DNA from: CAWUIO01 sp963922455
GTDB taxonomy: Bacteria; Bacteroidota; Bacteroidia; Cytophagales; Microscillaceae
Assembly: GCA_963922455.1 (NCBI GenBank)
Contig: CAWUIO010000159.1
Location: 1-11,993, forward strand
Direction of reading: 5' to 3'
DNA length: 11,993 nucleotides
In this document: piece by piece, positions 1 through 7,497 of the stretch
Layout of the letters: each line of letters starts with the position of its first letter
Position numbering within the stretch: position 1 is the first letter of the stretch
The notes under the pieces: model-generated
Told to the model about the DNA's origin: nothing
What the model saw: the letters and a program-made list of their open reading frames with translations, nothing else
Database searches by the model: none
Made by a program: the position numbers and the translations under genes

Positions 1-126
1 AAAATAGCATCAAAATTGGAGACCATTTTTTTAATTTTTTGCACGGCCTAGGGCAGCCCCCAAAACCTTACATCACTCCGCCTGGGCAAAAATCCTTTTT
101 TTTAAATTTTCTGGTATCTTGGGAAT

Positions 127-579
127 ATGATCGTAGTAATTCAAAGAGTAAAAGAGGCAAATGTGCGAATTGACGGAGAGGTACAGGGCGCTATTCATGA
201 GGGGTTTATGATCCTGCTAGGCATTGGGCAGGAAGATGGGGAGGAAGATGTGCAGTGGTTGTGCCAAAAGATCGTACAATTGCGGGTCTTCCCAGATGAA
301 GAGGGTAAGATGAACCGCTCCCTTTTGGATATACAGGGCCATGTTTTGCTGATTAGCCAGTTTACACTCTTTGCCCGCACGAAAAAAGGGAACCGCCCCT
401 CCTTTACCGATGCCGCCCGGCCCGAACAAGCCATTCCTTTGTATGAGCGTTTTATTAAAGAACTGGAAGAAAGGCTGGGCCACCCTATCCAAACGGGGGC
501 CTTTGGAGCCGATATGAAAGTCTCACTCATCAACGATGGCCCCGTTACCTTGATTATAGATTCCAAAGACCGTAAATAA
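127..579 (+). CDS. dtd: D-aminoacyl-tRNA deacylase (Dtd)
   Basis: Cytoplasmic enzyme that hydrolyses D-amino acids (and, in the family, glycine mischarged on tRNA-Ala) from tRNA, protecting translation from the wrong enantiomer. The 150-residue product is full length for the family. It has the N-terminal IQRV strand (residues 5-8) and both signature active-site motifs: SQFTL at 77-81 and NDGPVT at 136-141, the second carrying the cross-subunit Gly-Pro that rejects L-amino acids. Other conserved stretches are EGKMN (59-63), RPSF (90-93) and QTGxFGADM (122-130). The ATG at 127 puts the IQRV strand four residues from the start, as in known Dtd proteins. No Shine-Dalgarno sequence precedes it, which is normal in Bacteroidota. 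It lies 16 nt upstream of the LRR gene and is probably cotranscribed with it. Identification is secure. Confidence 0.97.
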   Translation: MIVVIQRVKEANVRIDGEVQGAIHEGFMILLGIGQEDGEEDVQWLCQKIVQLRVFPDEEGKMNRSLLDIQGHVLLISQFTLFARTKKGNRPSFTDAARPEQAIPLYERFIKELEERLGHPIQTGAFGADMKVSLINDGPVTLIIDSKDRK

Positions 580-595
580 GTTATTTTTACCCGCT

Positions 596-2491
596 ATGTC
601 GACAAGCCCAGATACTTCGGTAGAGGTGCAATTGCGTTATCGTTCGGGGGAAGCCCGAGTGGATTTAGGGGATTATCCGAATGTCAAAAAATTAAGGCTT
701 GTGGGTTTTCCAGACGAGGCTTTTCCCTTGGGCTGGGAAAGTATACCGCATTTGGAAGCATTACATATCCGGCGGGGCTTGAGGCAGTGGCCAAAAGCCA
801 TGAACGGCTTGGCTAGCTTAACCCATTTTCAGTTAGAATACTGCCCGCAACTAGCCATACCCGCTCGCCCTCCCAAATGGCCAAAGCTAGAGAGCATAAG
901 CCTGAAATACATGCATTTGCCGGACCTGTCAGAACGGTGGTGGCAATTTCCCCATTTAAAACGGATGAATCTGGATCATAATGTTTTAGAGGAGGTGCCG
1001 GCTGGGGTTTTCAAAGCATCGCCTGGGCTAGAGCTCTCCATACGGTATAACCTGCTGGAGGAAATGCCTTCCAAATTGGCCGGCTTAGATTTGCATAAAT
1101 TAGTCTGGGACCACAACCCGTTTTACAACCGGTTGAGCCCTAGACAATCACAATTGAGTCGTTTGTACCGGCAATTTCGGGAGAATGCTATTGAGATCGA
1201 ACAGAGGGAAGTGTTTTGGTTGATTTTTTTGGGGTATGTATATGAAGCCTGTGCACGCCATGGGGAAGCGGCCGTATTGGAAGGCTTGAATGCACCGAAT
1301 AAAGAAATCCGGCAGCAAGTCTTGCTATATCTCTACGAATCGCGGGCCAACCCCTTTACGAAACTGGATGAAAAAGCAAGCTTTCGGATTTATCTTGCCG
1401 GAAAGAAGATGCGCTTGGATACCGCTCAATCCCGGCAATCGCTAAGCCGGAACTTGGTACAGGTAGAGCCGCATTTACAAAAAGATGTAGAATATGTAGT
1501 ACTGGGGGAGTACCCCAAAAAAGACTTGCCAAAAGCCCTGGCCTGGGGTATTCCCCTCCTGGCTCAGGCGCATTTGCAAGACTTTGTAAACCGAATGGCA
1601 TTGCCCTACCTAAGCCGGCCCGGAGCGCAAGGGGAAAAAGCGGCCCAAAAATTAGTAAAGCTGCTTCGGAGTGAAGATTTGGCCAATCAAAAGCTAGGCT
1701 TGGAGATGGCGCTGGGGGGAGGGATCCACCCTGATTTTTTTTATGATTTACTCTTATTATACATCTGGAACCCCCACCCTCATCTCCGAAAAATGGCCGC
1801 GCAGGTTTTGGAACGCTATGCCCCTCCTTCTCTGGTATTGCATTTGAAGTTACACGTACGGGGGGTACCCGCCAAGGGAATTTCGGAGAAAATGTTGAGT
1901 CGTTACCTTCAGAAAATGCTACGCCCTCCGGTAGAAGGAGATGAGTTGGCCATTCGTTTTTTCGAGAAGTTTGCCCAAGGGCGGCATTTTTGTTTGCAGT
2001 TTCCACGAGCTTTTCGGAAGGTATGCAAACTAGGAAAGATTGGGGGGACTTTATCTTTATCTCGCTTAGGGATCAGCGAATTATCGGAGTTAATTGGCGA
2101 AGAGAGTACTTTAAAGACTTTATACCTAAATCAAAACGATTTGAAGGACCTGCCACACTCTATGCGTCAACTCCATAATTTGCAAAATTTATTCTTGGCC
2201 AAAAACCAATTAAGCGATTTGCCGTCCGTATGTCGAGCACTAAATAGCTTGCGAAGATTGAGCTTGGCGCGTAATAAAATAAAAGAGCTTCATCTAGACC
2301 TAGGGAAATTGGCCAATTTAGAATATCTCAACTTGCAGGATAATCCTTTACTTGCCCTGGACCTGGGCCCTAAAGTAAAAACCGGGAAGAAATTAAGGGT
2401 CTTGGATATTCGCAATACGCCCTTGGTATCTTCCCGGAATTGTCTAAATAAGCTCCAAGAACACTTAGGTCCTGGACAATTACGATATTAA
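596..2491 (+). CDS. Leucine-rich-repeat protein with embedded BRCT-like and HEAT-like region
   Basis: A 631-residue protein of unknown function, with no signal peptide or membrane span, so probably cytoplasmic. Residues about 28-185 form a first, rather degenerate LRR block (for example LKRMNLDHNVLEEVP at 121-135). Residues about 483-610 form a second, canonical block with LxxLxLxxNxLxxLP units (LKTLYLNQNDLKDLP at 506-520, then LQNLFLAKNQLSDLP and LRRLSLARNKIKEL). Between them, residues about 262-333 read like a BRCT domain: a hydrophobic strand ending in AGKKM, then DVEYVVLGEYPKKDLPKA and GIPLLAQAHLQDFV, matching the TDYLVxG...KxxKAxxxGIPIxxxxxF pattern. Residues about 345-410 are helical and HEAT-like. 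LRR and HEAT repeats normally bind proteins and BRCT binds phosphopeptides or DNA ends, so a scaffold role is an inference. The gene follows dtd by 16 nt and its stop codon overlaps that of the convergent sHsp gene. Confidence 0.85.
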   Translation: MSTSPDTSVEVQLRYRSGEARVDLGDYPNVKKLRLVGFPDEAFPLGWESIPHLEALHIRRGLRQWPKAMNGLASLTHFQLEYCPQLAIPARPPKWPKLESISLKYMHLPDLSERWWQFPHLKRMNLDHNVLEEVPAGVFKASPGLELSIRYNLLEEMPSKLAGLDLHKLVWDHNPFYNRLSPRQSQLSRLYRQFRENAIEIEQREVFWLIFLGYVYEACARHGEAAVLEGLNAPNKEIRQQVLLYLYESRANPFTKLDEKASFRIYLAGKKMRLDTAQSRQSLSRNLVQVEPHLQKDVEYVVLGEYPKKDLPKALAWGIPLLAQAHLQDFVNRMALPYLSRPGAQGEKAAQKLVKLLRSEDLANQKLGLEMALGGGIHPDFFYDLLLLYIWNPHPHLRKMAAQVLERYAPPSLVLHLKLHVRGVPAKGISEKMLSRYLQKMLRPPVEGDELAIRFFEKFAQGRHFCLQFPRAFRKVCKLGKIGGTLSLSRLGISELSELIGEESTLKTLYLNQNDLKDLPHSMRQLHNLQNLFLAKNQLSDLPSVCRALNSLRRLSLARNKIKELHLDLGKLANLEYLNLQDNPLLALDLGPKVKTGKKLRVLDIRNTPLVSSRNCLNKLQEHLGPGQLRY

Positions 2492-2967
2492 GAAATTTTT
2501 ATTTCTTTCTCATCTCCGTCGGCCTCTTCAGATTTGCGAGGAATGGTGATGAGGAGCAATCCATTCTCATAGCGGGCCTCAATGGCGTTTACATCGGCAT
2601 CTTCGGGCAGGGGCATTAGCCTTTTGAATTTACCAAAATCAAACTCCCGCTTCACATACTTTTCTTCCTCACTTAAAACGATTTCGGTATTGGCCGTAAT
2701 CTTCAAGTGTTCGCCGCTGAGGCTGATTTTGAAATTATCTTTGCTAAGGCCGGGGGCAGCAAGCTCTACCCGGTAATTTTGAAGGCCCTCAATCACATTG
2801 AGACGGGGAACCGTGCGCGTTTTCCAATCTTTGTGAAAGTCACGGCGAAATTCATCGCCCATGTTTCTTAGCTTTTGGGAGAAGTCTTTTAAGTCTCCTT
2901 CAAATACTTCGTCCAACCATTCAAAAAATCCTTTTCCAGGTTGGGACTTATGATACGATTTGGTCAT
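2488..2967 (-). CDS. Small heat-shock protein (Hsp20/alpha-crystallin family)
   Basis: ATP-independent holdase chaperone that binds unfolding proteins in the cytoplasm and passes them to DnaK/ClpB-type refolding machines. The 159-residue length is normal. Residues 1-52 are a charged, aromatic-containing N-terminal arm. Residues about 54-144 form the alpha-crystallin domain, opening with PRLNVIE, continuing through ELAAPGLSKDNFKISL (68-83) and closing with the diagnostic ARYENGLLLITIP (131-143). The extreme C-terminus IKIS (156-159) carries the I-x-I motif that docks into neighbouring subunits during oligomer assembly. The gene converges on the LRR gene with a 4-nt overlap. Upstream, the terminator of the PspB-like gene separates the two minus-strand genes, so it probably has its own promoter within 2968-3060. 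I saw no CIRCE operator there. Confidence 0.95.
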   Translation of the reverse strand: MTKSYHKSQPGKGFFEWLDEVFEGDLKDFSQKLRNMGDEFRRDFHKDWKTRTVPRLNVIEGLQNYRVELAAPGLSKDNFKISLSGEHLKITANTEIVLSEEEKYVKREFDFGKFKRLMPLPEDADVNAIEARYENGLLLITIPRKSEEADGDEKEIKIS

Positions 2968-3060
2968 AATGGTTTATTTGATTTATAATTGTCTGAACAA
3001 GGCTAAAGCCAGAATTTTATTACAGGGTAAAAGAGGGGGAAATGGCAGGGAGGAGGCCTA

Positions 3061-3092
3061 ATAAAAAAGAAAAGCCTGACGGTTTGTCAGGC
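3061..3092 (-). terminator. Rho-independent terminator of the PspB-like gene
   Basis: A perfect 7-bp stem (GCCTGAC at 3074-3080 with GTCAGGC at 3086-3092) encloses a 5-nt loop. Read on the minus strand, the stem is followed at once by a T-rich run, CTTTTCTTTTTTAT (3075 down to 3062). It starts about 30 nt after the stop codon of the PspB-like gene. The plus-strand side lacks a T-tract, so the terminator is directional. Confidence 0.85.
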
Positions 3093-3122
3093 ATGCTTGG
3101 TCATAATGGCATTTACAAGTTT

Positions 3123-3443
3123 TTAGGACTGACGCAGTTGCTCGGCGAGTGCCTTGATTTTTTTCTTATCTTCTTCACTGGTTTCCAGGCCATTGAGTTG
3201 GAGTAAGTCTTTGTCAATACTCGTGATGATGGCTTCTAAATTGCCTAGCCTTTCCTTGATTTCTTGGTTATCGCGTAGGGTTTGGGCCAGCATATGGCGC
3301 TCTTCCGGGCCAATTTGCTTTTGGTTTTTAGCCTTGATTTTCAAGGCAGCAAGGTAAAAGCCACCCACGATGGCCGTAATGGGAATCAACATGGCTAGTG
3401 TGCCAGGATGAAGTAATTTATGTAATATATCCTCAAAAAACAT
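3123..3443 (-). CDS. PspB-like single-span membrane protein with coiled coil
   Basis: A 106-residue inner-membrane protein. Residues about 14-34 form one hydrophobic span (GTLAMLIPITAIVGGFYLAAL), followed by a basic stretch (KIKAKNQKQ). Next is a charged amphipathic segment, EERHMLAQTLRDNQEIKERLGNLEAII (47-73). Its spacing matches the cytoplasmic helix of phage-shock protein B, in which an LAQ..., RERIxxLExIL pattern follows a single N-terminal span. A further Lys/Glu-rich helix (88-104) extends it beyond the roughly 75 residues of enterobacterial PspB. In the classical system PspB works with PspC to relieve PspA inhibition of PspF during membrane stress, but no pspA, pspC or pspF lies in this window, so that role is inference. 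The next gene downstream encodes a small heat-shock protein, which loosely fits a stress theme. It may instead be an unrelated membrane protein with a similar topology. Confidence 0.72.
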   Translation of the reverse strand: MFFEDILHKLLHPGTLAMLIPITAIVGGFYLAALKIKAKNQKQIGPEERHMLAQTLRDNQEIKERLGNLEAIITSIDKDLLQLNGLETSEEDKKKIKALAEQLRQS

Positions 3444-3571
3444 GGGTCTTGGATTTAGATGATACTATAGATGCTTAATATACAAATAATCTGTTTATTT
3501 CACAGTCTTGGTTTTTGTACAGTACCTTGTTATGCAAGGGTGTCTATTATCTTACACGTAAATCCGATAAA

Positions 3572-3606
3572 TTGGTTCACAGATTAGGCATTTATTTGTA
3601 GTTTTG
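3572..3606 (+). promoter_or_regulatory. Candidate Bacteroidota-type promoter for the hydrolase/O-acylation genes
   Basis: TAGTTTTG at 3599-3606 matches the Bacteroidota -7 consensus TAnnTTTG exactly. A TTG at 3572-3574 could serve as the -33 element, but the 24-nt spacing is slightly long. Transcription would start near 3613, about 17 nt before the ATG at 3630. The location between divergent genes fits. Confidence 0.5.
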
Positions 3607-3629
3607 CTTTATTGTAGGCGTTTGAGGGC

Positions 3630-4409
3630 ATGAACACACACTCAAGTGCTCCTCTTTGTGAAATCTGCTGTATGCGCAAACCTTCTAGCAAAAACTTACC
3701 GACGGAGTATCCAGAGTTTGAGATACGCGAATATCAGAAACAGGGTAGAACCCTTCCTTATCGATGGATGCTTCCCCAGGATTATGATGGGGAAGCATCG
3801 TATCCCTTAGTCTTATTCTTCCACGGAGCGGGAGAACGAGGGTCGGATAATGAGATAAGCCTCACCCACTTTGCCCCCTTGGTTCTTGGAGAAGACAAGC
3901 GGGTTAATTTCCCTTGTTTTGTTTTAGTGCCCCAGTGCCCAAAGGAAGTGCGCTGGGTGGAGGTAGATTGGGCGCTTTTGGGGCATGATTTTCCTGAAGA
4001 ACCCGGTTGGCCATTAAGCCAGACGATGGATTTATTGGATTTGTTAATGGAAGCCTATTCCATTGACCCTAAGCGCTTGTATGTGACTGGCTTGTCCATG
4101 GGCGGCTTTGCTACTTGGGATGCTTTGGCTCGTTACCCGCAGCGGTTTGCGGCTGGAGTACCAGTATGTGGAGGGGGAGATCCTAAGGTGGTTTCGCAAA
4201 TGAAGGAGACTCCCATATGGGCATTTCATGGGGCCTTAGACCGTACGGTAAAGCCCAGCCGAAGTAGGGAGATGATTCAAGCCTTAGAAAAAGCTGGGGC
4301 GGAGCCCAAGTATACCGAATATCCTGAGGTATATCACGGAAGTTGGAAGCCGGCATATGCGGATAAAACCCTTCTTCCTTGGATGTTTGGGCAAACTCTT
4401 AAAAAATAA
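3630..4409 (+). CDS. Alpha/beta hydrolase (esterase/prolyl-oligopeptidase-like)
   Basis: A 259-residue serine hydrolase of the phospholipase/carboxylesterase and dienelactone-hydrolase-like group. Visible features are the oxyanion-hole segment FFHGAGERGSDNE (63-75), the nucleophile elbow GLSMGG (154-159, Ser156), the acid-loop candidate Asp204 in HGALDRTV and the catalytic His236 in YHGSW, so the triad is complete and in order. PQCP (101-104) is also typical of this group. The substrate cannot be read from sequence; ester cleavage is the safe statement. Many Bacteroidota relatives carry a secretion signal, but the first 30 residues here are polar with three cysteines (C10, C13, C14) and no hydrophobic core, so the enzyme is probably cytoplasmic. 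The ATG at 3630 lies just behind a promoter match; Met15 is an alternative start. It sits 36 nt upstream of the first SGNH gene, on the same strand, and may share its transcript. Confidence 0.88.
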   Translation: MNTHSSAPLCEICCMRKPSSKNLPTEYPEFEIREYQKQGRTLPYRWMLPQDYDGEASYPLVLFFHGAGERGSDNEISLTHFAPLVLGEDKRVNFPCFVLVPQCPKEVRWVEVDWALLGHDFPEEPGWPLSQTMDLLDLLMEAYSIDPKRLYVTGLSMGGFATWDALARYPQRFAAGVPVCGGGDPKVVSQMKETPIWAFHGALDRTVKPSRSREMIQALEKAGAEPKYTEYPEVYHGSWKPAYADKTLLPWMFGQTLKK

Positions 4410-4445
4410 ATTCGTCCTTAATTTGGTATAGCAGGAATACGAGAC

Positions 4446-5207
4446 ATGAAAGATAGAAGGCCACTTTGGGAGATGATTTTGATATTGACCTATACTATTT
4501 TGGGCTTGGGCCTATATTCCCAGGTAGAAGAAGAAATCTCCTTTGAAGTGAAGATGAAGAAATCAGGCTTGGAGGCATTTATAGCCGCGCCTCAGGAGAA
4601 GAGTTTCATGGATCATTGGTTGCGTTTTGCTTGGCAAACGGCCTGGGACTCGACATTTCAAAGTCTAGACCCCAAAACCGTCGTAGACTCAAGCTCTCAC
4701 AAGATCTTACTGACCGGAGATTCTATGTGTGAGGGATTGATGTTTCGGTTCCGGGAGTATGCGGCCCACAATGACCACGAATTGAAGACCGTGATTTGGT
4801 ATAGCTCAACGACCATTGGGTGGAGCCAATCGGATAGCTTGAGTAAATTGATTGCGCTGTATGATCCGGATTATATCTTTTTTACGACAGGTTCTAATGA
4901 GCTTTTCATTCGCAATATAGAAGAGAGGGAGCAGTATATCCAAGATATTGTTTCCGAGGCAGGTGAGCGAAAATTTATTTGGATTGGCCCTCCTAACTGG
5001 GCGGAAGACTCCGGGATCAATGATTTGATAGAGAAAAATGTCGGAACAGACCGGTTTTTTGAGTCCAAAAATCTTCAGTTTGAAAGAGCCGCCGATGGGG
5101 CCCATCCGACCTGGAGCTCGGCCGCGGTTTGGGCAGATACGATTTCTACCTGGATTATGCGAAAAAGCCGCCACAAAATCCTACTACGCAAACCTGTAAG
5201 ATCTTAA
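4446..5207 (+). CDS. Membrane-anchored SGNH/GDSL hydrolase, copy 1 (DUF459-like)
   Basis: A 253-residue protein with one N-terminal hydrophobic segment (residues about 9-24), so the catalytic part should face the periplasm. SGNH blocks are in order: ILLTGDSM (88-94, nucleophile Ser93), TTGSNEL (147-153, with Asn151 of the oxyanion hole; Glu replaces the more usual Asp of GxND), GPPNW (181-185) and DGAHPT (217-222, acid Asp217 and His220). The layout resembles the DUF459/COG2845 group of periplasmic SGNH proteins. Because it sits beside a second copy and an MBOAT gene, the likely role is O-acyl transfer onto, or removal from, an envelope glycan, as AlgJ/AlgX and PatB do with their MBOAT partners. 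This role is inferred from context and the acceptor is unknown. Spacing to the next gene is 16 nt. Confidence 0.85.
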   Translation: MKDRRPLWEMILILTYTILGLGLYSQVEEEISFEVKMKKSGLEAFIAAPQEKSFMDHWLRFAWQTAWDSTFQSLDPKTVVDSSSHKILLTGDSMCEGLMFRFREYAAHNDHELKTVIWYSSTTIGWSQSDSLSKLIALYDPDYIFFTTGSNELFIRNIEEREQYIQDIVSEAGERKFIWIGPPNWAEDSGINDLIEKNVGTDRFFESKNLQFERAADGAHPTWSSAAVWADTISTWIMRKSRHKILLRKPVRS

Positions 5208-5223
5208 ACTAAATATAGAAAGC

Positions 5224-5982
5224 ATGATCCGTAGTACATCAGGCAAAATACTGATCTTCCTTAGCCCGGTTTTGCTATCCCTTTTGATCTATGGCCTGTG
5301 GTATTATGGGCAGCCTCTTAAACCCAATTCGCAAAATATGGAGCAAGCTTTTGCTAAGCTTTACGACTCCTTAGAATATCAGCTTACCCATCTCACCCAT
5401 GAGGATTCCTTAATGATCGTTGACTCTACCGCTCAAAAGATTTTGTTTATTGGCGACTCGATGGCCAAGGGAATAAAGCTTCATTTAAAAAAATACGCCG
5501 ATTTTAATGGACATACGCTCATAACGGAAGCTAAGCGAAGTGCTACGATCATTTCTTGGGTGGGAGACCCTCAAAAAGGAAAGTTAAGAAGTTTGATAGA
5601 GGAGGTAAACCCCACGTATATTATTATTTGTTTGGGGTCTAATGAATTATTTACCCGTTCTCTTGAGCGGTATCGGGGGTTTCTCCAAAATATTTTGAAG
5701 CAATCTCATCCCTACAAACTTGCCTGGATTAGCCCTCCCAACTGGAAACGAGACAATGGTCTTAGTCAAGTAATAGAATCAGAGATCTCGTACGACCGGG
5801 TTTTTCCCTCCCAAGAGCAAGACTTAATACGGGCCGGGGATGGTATTCACCCTACGTATAAGGCCTATCGTCAATGGACGGACTCCATCGCTAATTGGCT
5901 GATGACCCGGAGCCGCCACAAAATTGTGATGCTAAATCCGGATGCAGATCGGATAAGCCTAAGCTCCCATACACCATTTTGA
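5224..5982 (+). CDS. Membrane-anchored SGNH/GDSL hydrolase, copy 2 (DUF459-like)
   Basis: A 252-residue paralogue of the preceding gene. It has an N-terminal membrane anchor (residues about 9-28), ILFIGDSM (73-80, Ser79), CLGSNELFTR (136-145, Asn140), SPPNW (170-174) and DGIHPT (206-211, Asp206 and His209). Both copies end with the shared motif SRHKI shortly before a variable tail, and both have about 60 linker residues between anchor and catalytic block, so they arose by tandem duplication. Divergence elsewhere is large, including around the segment after the nucleophile helix (STTIGWSQSD in copy 1, SATIISWVGD here), which suggests different partners or substrates. It ends 14 nt before the MBOAT gene and is almost certainly cotranscribed with it. 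Confidence 0.86.
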   Translation: MIRSTSGKILIFLSPVLLSLLIYGLWYYGQPLKPNSQNMEQAFAKLYDSLEYQLTHLTHEDSLMIVDSTAQKILFIGDSMAKGIKLHLKKYADFNGHTLITEAKRSATIISWVGDPQKGKLRSLIEEVNPTYIIICLGSNELFTRSLERYRGFLQNILKQSHPYKLAWISPPNWKRDNGLSQVIESEISYDRVFPSQEQDLIRAGDGIHPTYKAYRQWTDSIANWLMTRSRHKIVMLNPDADRISLSSHTPF

Positions 5983-5996
5983 TAAACCAGGAGGGC

Positions 5997-7472
5997 ATGG
6001 ATTTTACTTATATTATACAAAGAAGCCTAGAGAGCCTATTATACGAGCAAAACTCACCCATGCTGTTTAATAGCGGCGTGTTTCTGTTCAGCTTTACAGC
6101 TTTTTTATTCTTTTACGCCCTTCTCACTCATAAGGTCCGGGCCCGGACCCTGTATGTGATTGCGTATAGCTTGTTTTTTTACTACAAATCCAGTGGGGTA
6201 TATGTTCTAAACTTGGCTTTGGCTATTGTTTTTAATTACTACTGGGCGCGGTATATGCACGCGCAAACAGAAGCTAAGAAAAAATACGCGATGCTTAGCC
6301 TCGCGGTGGTGTTTAATGCTGGCTTTCTTTTATACTTTAAGTATACCCATTTTATCCTGGACAATTTTCGCTTTCTAATCCAGGCAGATTTTGACAAGCT
6401 GGATATTTTTTTACCGATTGGAATATCCTTTTACACCTTTCAAACGATCAGCTATTTGGTAGATGTGTACCGAGGAACCATTAAGCCCTGCGATACGCTT
6501 GAGGATTTTGCCTTTTATTTGAGCTTTTTCCCTCAGTTGGTGGCGGGCCCGATTGTACGGGCCAAGGACTTTTTGCCTCAAATTCATCAAAGGTTAAGCT
6601 TTAGTTCGGAGGAGATGGGGGAAGGGTTGTTTATGATCTTGAAGGGTTTGGTGAAGAAAGCAATTATTGCCGATTATATCTCTCAATATGCGAATATCGT
6701 CTACGCCAATCCGAGCGGCTACTCGGGCTTGGAAAATCTCATGGCGATGTACACCTACACCTTGCAGATTTATTGTGACTTTTCGGGATACTCAGATATG
6801 GCTATAGGCTTGGCCCTGGTAATGGGATTTAAGCTGCCGGAAAATTTCCGAAGTCCTTATAACTCTATGGATATTACGGAGTTTTGGCGTCGCTGGCATA
6901 TCTCTCTATCTACTTGGTTGAGAGATTATATTTATATACCCTTGGGGGGGAACCGGTATGGAGAAGAACGGCAATTTTTGTATTTGATGTTAACGATGTT
7001 AATCGGCGGCTTGTGGCATGGAGCCGATTGGAAATTTGTTTTTTGGGGGGGCATGCACGGTTTGGGTCTCATTGTACACAAGGTTGTCTCCCAAACGGTC
7101 AAGCAAATGGAATGGAACCCTAAACCCTTACAGCCCATAAGTTGGCTTCTTACCTTTCATTTTGTGGCTTTTTTGTGGGTATATTTTCGGGCAGAAAGCT
7201 TTACCGTAGCGGCCCAGTCTATCAACCGGATTGTGTTTAATTTGGACTGGGCTTATTTGTATCCCTTCGTGCAAGCCCAGGGCTTACTTTGTGTGATTTT
7301 GGTATTAGGGTATGCTATACATTTTGTGGCCGAAGCCGATAAAGAGCGCATGAGTCAATACTTTGCCACCTTGCCTACACCTGCCAAAGCCCTTGCCCTC
7401 TTGTTGGTGATACAGGTGGTATTGCAAGTGCAAAGCGAGAATGTAAAGCCTTTTATCTATTTTCAGTTCTGA
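5997..7472 (+). CDS. MBOAT family O-acyltransferase (AlgI/DltB/PatA-like)
   Basis: A 491-residue polytopic inner-membrane protein of the membrane-bound O-acyltransferase family. These proteins pass an acyl group (often acetyl) from a cytoplasmic donor to a periplasmic SGNH partner or glycan. Diagnostic segments are FFPQLVAGPIVRAKDFLPQI (177-196), YCDFSGYSDMAIG (259-271), EFWRRWHISLSTWLRDYIYIPLGG (295-318, with His301) and the GGLWHGADW motif holding the presumed catalytic His341. The C-terminus PFIYFQF is typical of AlgI-like members. The frame stays open back to an ATG at 5895, but that would overlap the SGNH gene by 88 nt and add a polar, non-membrane leader. The ATG at 5997 follows the previous stop by 14 nt and has AGGAGGG just upstream, though very close (1 nt from the ATG). 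The two preceding SGNH genes are the obvious partners. Confidence 0.93.
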   Translation: MDFTYIIQRSLESLLYEQNSPMLFNSGVFLFSFTAFLFFYALLTHKVRARTLYVIAYSLFFYYKSSGVYVLNLALAIVFNYYWARYMHAQTEAKKKYAMLSLAVVFNAGFLLYFKYTHFILDNFRFLIQADFDKLDIFLPIGISFYTFQTISYLVDVYRGTIKPCDTLEDFAFYLSFFPQLVAGPIVRAKDFLPQIHQRLSFSSEEMGEGLFMILKGLVKKAIIADYISQYANIVYANPSGYSGLENLMAMYTYTLQIYCDFSGYSDMAIGLALVMGFKLPENFRSPYNSMDITEFWRRWHISLSTWLRDYIYIPLGGNRYGEERQFLYLMLTMLIGGLWHGADWKFVFWGGMHGLGLIVHKVVSQTVKQMEWNPKPLQPISWLLTFHFVAFLWVYFRAESFTVAAQSINRIVFNLDWAYLYPFVQAQGLLCVILVLGYAIHFVAEADKERMSQYFATLPTPAKALALLLVIQVVLQVQSENVKPFIYFQF

Positions 7473-7497
7473 GTCATAAATGTAATATGAAAAATTA

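Noticed and set aside
115..122. TATCTTGG resembling a -7 box just before dtd
   Set aside because: It misses the consensus at one of the key positions, lies only 4 nt from the ATG and has no TTG at the expected -33 distance.
1356..2006. A 216-codon open frame on the minus strand inside the LRR gene
   Set aside because: It is fully antisense to a well-supported gene, is rich in Pro, Gly and Ser with no recognisable domain, and has no promoter or neighbour context. It looks like a compositional shadow.
2998..3005. Minus-strand TAGCCTTG as a promoter box for the small heat-shock gene
   Set aside because: It differs from TAnnTTTG at one position and has no -33 TTG; the location is plausible but the evidence is too weak to list.
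3526..3540. CCTTG/CAAGG hairpin in the divergent region upstream of the hydrolase gene
   Set aside because: A 5-bp stem with no flanking T-tract or extension is expected by chance in this length of sequence.
5895..5996. Extended N-terminus of the MBOAT protein from an ATG at 5895
   Set aside because: It would overlap the SGNH copy 2 gene by 88 nt and add a 34-residue polar leader not expected in this family; the ATG at 5997 fits the 14-16 nt spacing of the operon.
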